DNA from: Planctomycetaceae bacterium
Lineage (GTDB): Bacteria > Planctomycetota > Planctomycetia > Planctomycetales > Planctomycetaceae
Direction of reading: 5' to 3'
DNA length: 64,000 nt
NCBI GenBank assembly: GCA_020638955.1
Contig: JACKHO010000001.1
Span: forward strand, 682,001 to 746,000
Shown: piece by piece, positions 6,842 through 15,884 of the stretch
How positions within the stretch are numbered: position 1 is the first letter of the stretch
Layout: every line of letters starts with the position of its first letter
The notes under the pieces: generated by a model
Seen by the model: only the letters and a program-made list of their open reading frames with translations
What the model was told of the DNA's origin: nothing
The model's database searches: none
Position numbers and translations under genes: made by a program

Positions 6842-8887
6842 ATGACGGGTGGAACGGTGACGCGGAAAGCGGAATGGCTGGAGCATGACAAGAAAATGGT
6901 GCGCGGGCTGGTGCAGCTCGGGGTGGGGGTGGAACTCTTTACCATTCCACTTTACATGACGGCGCTGTATTCCATTCCTGGCCGAAAAGTGTACGACGAC
7001 GGTTCTGTGTTTCCGTATATGGGGCCAACGGAAAACTATCCGCTCAAGGGTGAGGCTGCACAAAAGGCGTACAACCTCATCTACTCCGTCTACATTCAGG
7101 AAATGTTGCACATGCAACTGGCCATGAACATCCTGAACATTATTGGTGGAAAGCCGGACCTGAGTTCGCCCGTCCCCTACCCTCCAAATCCTGCCCAACC
7201 GCACTGGATTCCCTGCCTGGGGAATTTGCCGGGTCTACTCGACTGGGACACAAATTCGCCTGCTTGGAAAAGCTTGTCACCTGAAACTCAACAGGCCATT
7301 ACGGAGTTGAGAGCGAAGACCAATTCGTTTCGGGATACGAAAGCCGAATTGGGGCCGCTGGACAGCAATCAAATTGACCTGTTTCTGGCTATCGAACTTC
7401 CCGATGACTACTCCGCTTCTGCTGTGAAATACAGTGTTAATAATCGGAAGCCAGGAGAAGGTTTTCATCCCGAGAATAAGGACCCGTTCCAACCAGACCA
7501 GTACGTTGGAATGGACTTTGAGTATGAAGGCGTGAAAATCCCCGTCGATTTTGGTGGCATTAAGAATCTTTACGACATCATCTCGGCAATGTTGGGGTTC
7601 ACGTACGAGAATTCCGGCGGCAAAACATTGTTTGCTTATTGCTATGAAGAAGCTGCACTCAATGCCTTGCTGCCACAGTCATCAGGGCAGCCGGGTGGCA
7701 ATCAGGGCAAAATCGTTCAGATCAATTACTTCGGGGGACAAATCAATTATGACACGTACCACATGACTCTGGAATTGACACCTGGGGCCAGCGTCGAGCA
7801 GGCATTGGCCGAGGTGGTCAACATGGTTGATGGTATTATCAGTCAGGGAGAAGGAAGCAGTCTGGACGGCCACAATTTCGTTTCGCCAGATTACGTTCCC
7901 GGTGACGGCGGGAATTCGCCAGATGTCGATGCCTTGTGGGATGCGTACAGCCACTTTGCGCGTTTTGAATATGTGCAATCCATGGTTGAAGAAATTGAGA
8001 CTTGGCCAAAATGGTACGAGAAGAACAAAGAACAGGGACCATGGACCTGGGAAGACCTCGTGGCCGACCCAATCGCGTTTCAGCCCGGCAACTTGCCTGC
8101 GAGCATGCAAACGCTCAAGAGTCAGGCTCTCGACAAGGCCACGGCATACAACGGTGGATTTGACCCCGGCACAAGTGATCCCCGGCTCAACAAGCCGTTG
8201 AAGGAGTTACTGAACGATGTTTTGAATGGCACATACGGTCGGTTCCTGAACACGCTGCAGCAACTTTGGACGGGAACCTTGAAAAGTAGCTTTCCCTACG
8301 GAGCAATGCAGGCCATTTCAAGCCGAGTTTCGGCTGTCTACGCTGCCGGTGGTCTGCCGGAATTCAAAGTTTCCAATCCACCGGAACCTCAGGAGTATCA
8401 TGCTTGCCAGGGGCTGAACTTAAACATCGACTCAAACGGAACGGTGTTTGAGTCGGCATCAATTGGATTGTCCGACTGTTCTACCGCAGTCATGCATACC
8501 TGCGCGAATACGAATTCTTGCAGTCGTCAGGGAGGCTGTGGCTACAATGCGTTTCCGCAGGACCAGCCGGAGAACTACAAGTACAACTTTATTCCGGGTG
8601 AAAACGGGATCCTTCCGAATAAAACGAGCGCCGTGGGTACCGGAGGCTGCGGAGCACCCATTCCAGCCAGCCAAATTCTCCATGTCAGTTTTGGAACTCC
8701 AGAACAGTTGAAACTGAACGGAAAGAATGTCTGGCAGCAAGCGAATGATTTGTTCAAACAGCGACTCCAGGCTGAAAAGGAAAAAGGGACCTACACCGAA
8801 GATCAGTACAATCAGGCGGTGAAAAACCTGACAAATAAGTCACGGCTGGAAACCTATCCCTTGCGTATGGCAATTCCACCTTCTTAA
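6842..8887 (+). CDS. ferritin-like (VioB/iminophenylpyruvate dimer synthase-type) protein with Cys-rich tail
   Basis: The 681-residue protein starts with the ferritin-like domain found in VioB-type proteins (PF12902-like): GLVQLGVGVELFTIPLYMTALYSI (residues 22-45) and YIQEMLHMQLAMNILNIIGG (84-103), with metal-ligand candidates E31, E87 and H90. The middle is a large unassigned soluble region. The last 160 residues hold six cysteines (522, 546, 554, 560, 566, 603), two of them in GGCG motifs (565-568 area and 602-605 area). There is no signal peptide. It is followed after 35 bp by a DUF692 gene and then a DUF2063 gene, the pair that modifies Cys-containing peptides. The Cys tail is therefore a candidate substrate (inference). 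A TTG start at 6773 is possible but less likely than ATG 6842. Confidence 0.8.
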   Translation: MTGGTVTRKAEWLEHDKKMVRGLVQLGVGVELFTIPLYMTALYSIPGRKVYDDGSVFPYMGPTENYPLKGEAAQKAYNLIYSVYIQEMLHMQLAMNILNIIGGKPDLSSPVPYPPNPAQPHWIPCLGNLPGLLDWDTNSPAWKSLSPETQQAITELRAKTNSFRDTKAELGPLDSNQIDLFLAIELPDDYSASAVKYSVNNRKPGEGFHPENKDPFQPDQYVGMDFEYEGVKIPVDFGGIKNLYDIISAMLGFTYENSGGKTLFAYCYEEAALNALLPQSSGQPGGNQGKIVQINYFGGQINYDTYHMTLELTPGASVEQALAEVVNMVDGIISQGEGSSLDGHNFVSPDYVPGDGGNSPDVDALWDAYSHFARFEYVQSMVEEIETWPKWYEKNKEQGPWTWEDLVADPIAFQPGNLPASMQTLKSQALDKATAYNGGFDPGTSDPRLNKPLKELLNDVLNGTYGRFLNTLQQLWTGTLKSSFPYGAMQAISSRVSAVYAAGGLPEFKVSNPPEPQEYHACQGLNLNIDSNGTVFESASIGLSDCSTAVMHTCANTNSCSRQGGCGYNAFPQDQPENYKYNFIPGENGILPNKTSAVGTGGCGAPIPASQILHVSFGTPEQLKLNGKNVWQQANDLFKQRLQAEKEKGTYTEDQYNQAVKNLTNKSRLETYPLRMAIPPS

Positions 8888-8922
8888 GCCGGTGGCCGTG
8901 AGAGAATCCGTCGGCCTCTGAC

Positions 8923-9852
8923 ATGTCCCAAAAGAGCACCCCGTTTTCGTTTCCCAATTTGGGGCTTGGTGTTGGCTTGCGCCATGCCCATTTCAGGTAT
9001 TTGCTTGAGCATTGGCCTGAAGTGGGCTGGTTCGAAGTCATTAGTGAAAACTTCATGGATGACCAGGGGTGGTCACGACACGTCCTCGACCGTGTTGCTG
9101 AACGCTATCCGGTCGTCATGCACGGAGTCTCGCTATCGATTGGAAGCACCGACGAACTGGACTTCGAGTATCTGGCCAGCCTGCAGGCACTGGCCGCCGC
9201 CATTCAGCCAAAATGGATTTCCGATCACCTCTGCTGGACGGGAGTACTCGGTCAAAATTCTCACGACCTGCTTCCCATGCCACTCACCGAGGAAAGTCTT
9301 GCGCACGTTTGTCACCGCGTCGATATTGTGCAGGACTTTCTGGAGCGGCCCATCATTCTGGAAAATCCGTCGACGTATCTCGCGTTTCGGCAGTCGACAA
9401 TTCCTGAGTGGGAATTTCTCAACGCCCTCACCGAGACGACCGGTTGCGGAATACTGCTCGATGTAAATAACGTGTATGTTTCCTCTCGCAATCACGGATT
9501 CGATCCGGTCGAATACGTGAACAACATTCGGGCCGACCGTGTCGTGCAAATGCATTTGGCCGGACACACTGACAATGGCGACCACTGCATCGACACGCAC
9601 GACCAACCCGTGGCCGATCCCGTCTGGAACTTGTTTGCATTGGCCAGGCGATTGACCGGAGGCGTGTCCACTCTGCTGGAATGGGATTCGCGTATTCCAC
9701 CTTTTCCAGAAGTTCTCGATGAACTTTGTAAGGCCGAGCGAGCCATCGAGCGTCCCTGGCGCGTGGAGGAACAAGTTTTCAGTCGCACTCCGCAGTCAGA
9801 AGATGTCGTCGTTTCGAATCCTGTGGATTTCATGCTGGGAACCGGGTCGTGA
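8923..9852 (+). CDS. DUF692 family multinuclear non-heme iron oxidase (MNIO)
   Basis: This is a 309-residue TIM-barrel enzyme of the DUF692/MNIO family (relatives MbnB, TglH, BufB), which use two or three iron ions to modify cysteines or other residues of ribosomal peptides. Expected ligand and active-site motifs are present: SENF (41-44), H67 in VVMHGVSLSIG, D101/H102 in SDHLCW, E147/N148 in ILENPS, D180/N183 in LLDVNN, H211 and H215 in HLAGH, D224/H226 in DTHDQP and E253 in LLEWD. Its stop overlaps the start of the DUF2063 gene by 4 bp, so the two are translationally coupled. The obvious candidate substrate is the Cys-rich tail of the preceding gene product. Confidence 0.92.
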   Translation: MSQKSTPFSFPNLGLGVGLRHAHFRYLLEHWPEVGWFEVISENFMDDQGWSRHVLDRVAERYPVVMHGVSLSIGSTDELDFEYLASLQALAAAIQPKWISDHLCWTGVLGQNSHDLLPMPLTEESLAHVCHRVDIVQDFLERPIILENPSTYLAFRQSTIPEWEFLNALTETTGCGILLDVNNVYVSSRNHGFDPVEYVNNIRADRVVQMHLAGHTDNGDHCIDTHDQPVADPVWNLFALARRLTGGVSTLLEWDSRIPPFPEVLDELCKAERAIERPWRVEEQVFSRTPQSEDVVVSNPVDFMLGTGS

Positions 9853-10736
9853 GTACACCGGAGTTGAGCACGGCTGATCTGCAGAAATGGTTACTGACCG
9901 TTTCCACACATCCCTCGGGGCTGCAGGCGGGAATTCAGCAGGCGCAGGGCAGCCACAACGCAGTGGTTGATCAGGTTATCGATGCCGACTTTGGAATCTC
10001 CGCGGCACATCGCCTCGCGATTTATCATCATGGCTACTATGCCCGGTTACTCAACTGTTTGCAGGCAGAGTATCCCGTGTTGCGAAATGCGTTTTCGCCC
10101 GAATGGTTCGACGAAATGGGACGCCGCTACCTGGCCCACCATCCGCCCCAGACATGGACGCTGGCCGAATTGGGAGCGAGTTTTCCCGAATTTCTGGAGT
10201 CGGATCGACCGGACGGCGGCAGCGAACCGGAACCTGCGTTTGATTTCATCGTTGATTTAGCGCGCTTCGAACGTGCCCGCACCGAAGTCTTTCGCGGTCC
10301 CGGCATCGAGCATGCCGACCTGTCATCCCTCGACGCAATTGCAGAAGCCGAGACACTGGATGTGATATTCACCCTGGCCCCCAGTCTCCGTCTACTGAAA
10401 TTGCGTTTCGACGTCTTTACGTATTACTCCCAGGCCTGTCAGTCGGACGAAGCTCGCGTTCCGCAGTTCGGCGAACAGCATGTCGTCATTTCTCGCCGCA
10501 ACTATCAAGTCCAGTTCCGCGAAATAGCCCCCTGGCAATTCGAATTCCTCCAGGCACTCAGTCAAGACGTCACCCCCCGGTCGGCAATCAATCACCTTCG
10601 CGATCACGCGGAAATAGACATCTCCGACACCACTTGCCACCACTGGCTCCGCGATTGCATTCGACATGGATACTTCTTGCCGGCGCGCAATCTTGAGGGG
10701 CAGGCCGTCTGTATGCCTCCCCGCGAGAACGCCTGA
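9849..10736 (+). CDS. DUF2063 family partner protein of the MNIO enzyme
   Basis: The 295-residue protein matches the DUF2063 (putative DNA-binding, BufC/HvfC-type) family. The N-terminal region has LAIYHHGYYARLLNCLQAEYPVLRNAF, then DEMGRRYLAHHPPQTWTLAELGASFPEFL, then DFIVDLARFERARTEVF, in the family order. The C-terminal 90 residues (from about 205) could be the winged-helix/PqqD-like part that presents the precursor to the enzyme. In characterised systems this protein forms a complex with the DUF692 enzyme and recruits the substrate. Translation begins at GTG 9849 within the end of the DUF692 gene (overlap GTGA). Confidence 0.88.
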   Translation: MSTPELSTADLQKWLLTVSTHPSGLQAGIQQAQGSHNAVVDQVIDADFGISAAHRLAIYHHGYYARLLNCLQAEYPVLRNAFSPEWFDEMGRRYLAHHPPQTWTLAELGASFPEFLESDRPDGGSEPEPAFDFIVDLARFERARTEVFRGPGIEHADLSSLDAIAEAETLDVIFTLAPSLRLLKLRFDVFTYYSQACQSDEARVPQFGEQHVVISRRNYQVQFREIAPWQFEFLQALSQDVTPRSAINHLRDHAEIDISDTTCHHWLRDCIRHGYFLPARNLEGQAVCMPPRENA

Positions 10737-10942
10737 TGTTGAAAAAGTCGAAGAAGGACTGCCTCGCTTCTCGATCTAGACCAAAACCTCGCTGATGAGG
10801 CTCAGGTGGCGAAGACTCCCCTGACCCACTACTCTGCTGTAATGAATAATTCCGAAGTGATGAGCATCCGTGTGGTCTGATCGGCTGCAGTGGCCGTTTC
10901 GTTACATTGATTTCAACAGCGGCCAATTGAGGGAAAATCGCT

Positions 10943-13900
10943 ATGTGGGTAAGTCGCTGGCTGCAAACGTTCGGGCTGCGAGATGCAATGCCACTGGCAT
11001 TTCCCCGCCCCCAACGACGACAGAACTCCGTAGTGGGCACATGCAGAAGTGAACACGCAGTGGCCCTGTGGTCGGAATCGTTGGAAGATCGCACGCTGCT
11101 GTCGGTGGATCTGTCCGTCATCGACATCAATGACAGCAGCTCTGGACTCTCTGGCGACACCCCGTTCTATGGCCAGACTGCAGTCGTTGGCGACAGGTTG
11201 TATTACGTCGACTTAGACACTCAATACGGTCTGGAACTCCACGCCCTGGACACCATCACCGGCGCAGCCTCAGTGGTTTTGGATGTGAATCCAGGTCTAG
11301 ATGGCTCGGATGTTGGACGGTATGGCGGGTTCACAGTCGCTGGAGACAAGCTATATTTTTCTGCGAATGACCCAAGCAACGGGACCGAATTGCGGTGGAT
11401 TGACACGACGGAAACGGCTCCCACGCTCCACACCCTCGACATTTACTCTGGCAGCGGCAGTTCGAGCGCAGGTTTGTACGGCGGATTCACGGTGGTCGGA
11501 AATCACCTGTACTTCACGGCGCGAGACTCGGACAGCGGGACGGAGTTGCGGTGGATCGACACTACCGAAACAATTCCCACACTCCACACCATCGACATCC
11601 GCTCTTCTGGCGATTCCAATGCTGGACAGTACGGTGGACTTACGGCCGTGGGGGACAAGCTGTACTTCACAGCTTGGAACGACGTGTATGGGCACGAACT
11701 ACATTGGATCGAGAACGCTGCGACGACTCCGATTCTCCACACTCTTGACATTGCTGACGGCGGCGGCAATTCATTCGCTGGTCAGAACGGTGGATTCACG
11801 GTCGTGAGGAACAACCTTTACTTCACAGCATATGACTTGCTCAATGGATATGAACTAAGGTGGATCGACACGACTGAGACGACCCCCGTCCTGCATACAG
11901 TCGACATTTACTCTGGCAGCAATGATTCCAACGCTGGCAAGTATGGCGGATATGTGGCCGCGGGGAACAATTTGTACTTCTCAGCGGAGGACTCAAATGG
12001 GTACGAACTGCATTGGATTGACACCACGGAGGCGACTCCGACCCTGCATGCTCTCGACATCTACTCTGGCAGTAGCGATTCTTACGCGGGACAGTACGGC
12101 GGATTCATAGTGGGGGGTGATAATCTCTACTTCACGGCTCAGGATTTGACCAACGGAACCGAACTGCGCTGGATTGACACCACCGAGACAAACCCGACCC
12201 TTCACACTCTGGATATCTACTCCGGCGCGAGCAGCTCCAACGCGGGCTTGTACGGAGGTTTTGCTGTGGTGGGGGACAAATTGTATTTCACGGCATTTGA
12301 CCCAAGCAGCGGCTACGAACTCCGGTGGATCGACACAACCGAACCAACTCCCATTCTTGTCACCTTCAAAATCATCTCCGGCAACAAGAGTTCCTTCCCG
12401 GGAGAGTTTGGTGGCTTCACGGTGGTTGGGAATAAAATGTACTTTACTGCGATAACCTTGAGCAGTATTCTCGGACGTTCCTATGAGTTGTGTTGGATCG
12501 ACACTACTGAGGCAACGCCGACTCTCCACACTCTCGACATTTACTCAGGAAGTCGCAGCTCCAACCCGGGCCAGTACAGCGGGCTTACCGTTGTAGGGGA
12601 CAAGCTGTATTTTACGGCGACTGACGCATCCAGCGGGTACGAGTTGCGGTGGATCGACGCGTACCCTGTGGCCTCCAATCTCCATGTGCTCGACTTATAC
12701 CCGGGTTCCGATAGCTCCTACGCAGGCGTTTACGGCGGACTTACGGTTGTGGGGGACAAGCTATACTTTACTGCACAGGATTCGAATGGGTATGAACTGC
12801 GGTGGATTGACACGACTGAGACGATCCCCACCCTTCACACACTCGACATCTATTCGGGTAGCAATAGTTCAAGTGCGGGAAAATACGGCGGACTTAAAGC
12901 TGTTGGGGACAACCTTTACTTCACGGCATATGATCCCTTCAATGGGTACGAATTGCGGTGGATCGACACCACCGAGCTAACGCCCACCCTCCACACACTC
13001 AACATCGCTGCTGGCAATAGTAGTTCATATGCTGGCGAGTACGGCGGTTTCACAACTGTCGGGAACAATCTGTACTTTACCGCGTTCGACGTAACCAATG
13101 GTTACGAACTGCGGTGGATTAATACAGCTGAAGAGTCTCCCACAATTCATACACTCGACATTTTCGTTGGCAGTAGCGATTCCCGGGCAGGTGAGTATGG
13201 CGGGTTTGCGGTTGTAGAGGACAAGCTGTTCTTTACGGCGATAGACGCGACCAGTGGGGGCGAACTGCGGTGGATCGACACCACCCAAACAGGACCCACA
13301 CTCCACACAATCGAGATCTACCCCGGCGATGGCAATTCCAATGCGGGCCAGTACGGTGGTTTCACGGTGGTGGGGAACAACCTGTACTTCACAGCATCGG
13401 ACCCGATTAGCGGATACGAACTGCGGTGGGTCGATACAAATGAGGCGACTCCCGCACTTCACACTCTCGACATCTTTGCTGGCAGCAGTGATTCTCTGGC
13501 AGGTGAGTATGGCGGGTTTGCGGTTGTAGAGGACAAGCTGTTCTTCACGGCGACTGACCCGACAACTGGCAATGAACTACGTTGGATCGACACTAATGAG
13601 GTTACGCCAACTCTTCGCACCCTCGACATCAACCGTGGAAGCAACGGTTCCAATGCAGGCCAGTATGGCGGGTTCATGCGTGTGGGGAACAACTTGTATT
13701 TCACAGCTGCGGACTCGTCTAGTGGATACGAATTGCGGTGGATCGACACGACTGAGGTGACTCCCGAACTCGTCACTCTCGACCTCACCTCTGGTCGATC
13801 CGGTTCTTACGCGGGTAGGTACGGTGGATTCAAGGCTGTGGGGAGCAACCTGTACTACAGTAGCTACCTAGGTAGGTTCGGCCATGAACTGGCCGTGCTG

Positions 13901-15826
13901 CAAATCTCTGTTGCCCCGACCATAACAGTTGGCAACTTAGACTCTACAAACAGCAACAATGGCAACCCGGTCACAATCGATGCAATCGCGATGGCAATCG
14001 ATGACAATGGCGATGCCGACTGGGATGGTGGTTCCCTCGCGATTCAAATCACAGCGAACGCTGAACCGGCTGATGAGATTTCTCTCATTGATGTCGGCAA
14101 CATTTCGGTCAACAGAACGACCGGCGAAATCAGCCACGGCGGTATTCATTTCGCCACAGCTTCGATCGTCACGGCCACGGTTACTGGTGGTACGGTGTTG
14201 ACCATTAATTTCAACAGCAATGCCACAAACGCCCGTGTCCAGGACTTGGTGCGGGCCATTGCCTATCGCACGACGTCGACTAATCCAACTGGAGGAGACC
14301 GCACGGTAACGTTTACCGTGACCGACAACACATCGCTCACCGGATCTGACACTGCGACGATTACGGTAACGGCGTTGAACAGTCTCCCAGCAATCACCCT
14401 GACACCGCTCGTTACCACGCTGTTGAAGGACACCAGCACTGGCTCACGAATTCGGGTCGCCAGCGTTACGGTTACCGATGACGCAATGGGGACAAACGTC
14501 CTTTCTCTCAGCGGTGATGATGCCGCGCTGTTTGAAGTCGACCTGACCGGCCTCTACCTGAAAGCGGGGACGGTGCTCGATTCGCAGGCCAATCCTGTGC
14601 TTGATGTCACCGTCAACGTTGACGACGCCTCACTCGGAGGTAGCCCGGACGACAGCGACTCGCTGCAGGTGGTGATCACCGACCGTGCTGATCTCGTTCT
14701 CTTTGACACGGCAACCGGTTTGTGGCGCATGGGCACGAGTAACGGTACTTCCTTCACGTGGGCGAATGGCCCGAAGTGGAATGCCGCTGTCGGCTGGACG
14801 ACGTTCACCGGCGACTACAACGGAGACGGACTGACCGACGGCATTGGAATTACCAGCGCAAACAAGGTGTTCGTCGCCCGCAATAACGGTGACGGCACCA
14901 TGTCTACCCTGTCAGCAGGTAGTTTTTCGGCATTGGAAACGTTTCAGTACATGCTCGTTGGCGACTTCAATGGCGACGGGCGGGATGACCTCATTGTTCA
15001 GCAGGCCACGAACAATACCACGCCGCTGCCGGGGAGCTGGTTCGTGAAGTCCTTCAACGGATCTTCATTCTCCACGTCCTTCTACGGTCGCTGGGATGCC
15101 AGTGGCTGGGGCGATTTCGGCGTCGGCGACGTCAACCAGGATGGCATCGACGACATTATTGGTGTCAGGAATGCCATTGAGGGAGTTGACCGCGTCAATT
15201 GGATGTACGGCATTTCGAATCAAATCCCGGACGGCTCCCGGCGGTTCTTCGCTCAGTTCGCCGGTGCATTCACGGGACGTATCGAAACGGCTGGCTGGCA
15301 TTCGGTCCTGGTCGGCGACTGGGACAATGACGGCCGCGCCGACGTCGCCGCCCGCAGGAATGATGGTCGCTTCATATACGGCACCGCGACGGGTGATCCC
15401 ACACCGTACGCACCCATTGGAGCCAATCGTCTGGTGAACTCGACGGGACCACTCTTCTCGAATTCCGCGTTCTCCGAACCATTCCTCGTCGGTGACTTCA
15501 ACGGCGACGGCCGCGACGACATCCTCACTCGGCAAACCAACAACAAAAATCTGTGGGTCGCTCAGACCAATGCCACAGCTCCCACGTCCGCCACCGTCAG
15601 CGGCTGGGGACCGTGGGACGACACCCTGAACTGGAGCGGCGCGGCGATTGGCGACTTCAACGGCGACGGCCGCGACGACTACGCCAGCATCGACCTCACC
15701 GGCTCCCACGCCTGGGTGTCATTGTCGACAGGTTCCACCTTCCAACCCGCAGTCGACTTCGGCCTCGTCATCGGAACCGAATCCCTCGTGGGGCCACTGA
15801 AACTGAAGGCCGGTTTGCTGGACTAA
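10943..15826 (+). CDS. giant secreted LEPR-XLL protein with ELRWID tandem repeats and FG-GAP C-terminus
   Basis: This is a 1627-residue surface or secreted protein. The N-terminus holds the planctomycete export-type motif LEDRTLLS (residues 47-54). From about residue 120 to 970 there are some 17 tandem units of about 51 residues, with the pattern YGGF-TVVGNxLYFTA-D-GYELRWIDTTE-TPTLHTLDIYSGS, as in beta-propeller ELWxxDGT-type repeats. Then come two cadherin/VCBS-like beta domains (about 985-1250, for example RTVTFTVTDNTSLTGSDTAT). The last 375 residues have FG-GAP/VCBS-type GDFNGDGRDD calcium-binding units (VGDFNGDGRDDLIV, VGDVNQDGIDDIIG, IGDFNGDGRDDYAS). The C-terminal module is homologous to that of the protein at 55999-59256. 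The role (adhesion or cell surface) is inferred. Confidence 0.88.
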   Translation: MWVSRWLQTFGLRDAMPLAFPRPQRRQNSVVGTCRSEHAVALWSESLEDRTLLSVDLSVIDINDSSSGLSGDTPFYGQTAVVGDRLYYVDLDTQYGLELHALDTITGAASVVLDVNPGLDGSDVGRYGGFTVAGDKLYFSANDPSNGTELRWIDTTETAPTLHTLDIYSGSGSSSAGLYGGFTVVGNHLYFTARDSDSGTELRWIDTTETIPTLHTIDIRSSGDSNAGQYGGLTAVGDKLYFTAWNDVYGHELHWIENAATTPILHTLDIADGGGNSFAGQNGGFTVVRNNLYFTAYDLLNGYELRWIDTTETTPVLHTVDIYSGSNDSNAGKYGGYVAAGNNLYFSAEDSNGYELHWIDTTEATPTLHALDIYSGSSDSYAGQYGGFIVGGDNLYFTAQDLTNGTELRWIDTTETNPTLHTLDIYSGASSSNAGLYGGFAVVGDKLYFTAFDPSSGYELRWIDTTEPTPILVTFKIISGNKSSFPGEFGGFTVVGNKMYFTAITLSSILGRSYELCWIDTTEATPTLHTLDIYSGSRSSNPGQYSGLTVVGDKLYFTATDASSGYELRWIDAYPVASNLHVLDLYPGSDSSYAGVYGGLTVVGDKLYFTAQDSNGYELRWIDTTETIPTLHTLDIYSGSNSSSAGKYGGLKAVGDNLYFTAYDPFNGYELRWIDTTELTPTLHTLNIAAGNSSSYAGEYGGFTTVGNNLYFTAFDVTNGYELRWINTAEESPTIHTLDIFVGSSDSRAGEYGGFAVVEDKLFFTAIDATSGGELRWIDTTQTGPTLHTIEIYPGDGNSNAGQYGGFTVVGNNLYFTASDPISGYELRWVDTNEATPALHTLDIFAGSSDSLAGEYGGFAVVEDKLFFTATDPTTGNELRWIDTNEVTPTLRTLDINRGSNGSNAGQYGGFMRVGNNLYFTAADSSSGYELRWIDTTEVTPELVTLDLTSGRSGSYAGRYGGFKAVGSNLYYSSYLGRFGHELAVLQISVAPTITVGNLDSTNSNNGNPVTIDAIAMAIDDNGDADWDGGSLAIQITANAEPADEISLIDVGNISVNRTTGEISHGGIHFATASIVTATVTGGTVLTINFNSNATNARVQDLVRAIAYRTTSTNPTGGDRTVTFTVTDNTSLTGSDTATITVTALNSLPAITLTPLVTTLLKDTSTGSRIRVASVTVTDDAMGTNVLSLSGDDAALFEVDLTGLYLKAGTVLDSQANPVLDVTVNVDDASLGGSPDDSDSLQVVITDRADLVLFDTATGLWRMGTSNGTSFTWANGPKWNAAVGWTTFTGDYNGDGLTDGIGITSANKVFVARNNGDGTMSTLSAGSFSALETFQYMLVGDFNGDGRDDLIVQQATNNTTPLPGSWFVKSFNGSSFSTSFYGRWDASGWGDFGVGDVNQDGIDDIIGVRNAIEGVDRVNWMYGISNQIPDGSRRFFAQFAGAFTGRIETAGWHSVLVGDWDNDGRADVAARRNDGRFIYGTATGDPTPYAPIGANRLVNSTGPLFSNSAFSEPFLVGDFNGDGRDDILTRQTNNKNLWVAQTNATAPTSATVSGWGPWDDTLNWSGAAIGDFNGDGRDDYASIDLTGSHAWVSLSTGSTFQPAVDFGLVIGTESLVGPLKLKAGLLD
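11308..13860 (+). repeat. in-frame tandem repeat array, about 17 units of 153 bp
   Basis: Units share DNA phrases such as GAACTGCGGTGGATCGACAC, CTGTACTTCAC and TACGGCGGATTCAC at a spacing near 153 bp. The array lies fully inside the coding frame of the 1627-residue protein. Units at about 13190 and 13500 are especially alike (GCAGGTGAGTATGGCGGGTT, GTTGTAGAGGACAAGCTGTT), suggesting recent duplication or gene conversion. Confidence 0.85.
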
Positions 15827-15884
15827 TCCACGGCGTTGTTGATTGCATCGCCAGTGAGTCAGGTGATGAACTATCATAGCGTGC

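Noticed and set aside
10790..10830. CTGATGAG...GCGAAG segment resembling a hammerhead ribozyme core
   Set aside because: Stem II would have at most three pairs, the GAAA is replaced by GAAG, and no cleavage-site stem can be drawn.
11308..13860. CRISPR array
   Set aside because: The repeats are 153 bp, in frame and degenerate at coding level; there are no short identical repeats with unique spacers and no cas genes.
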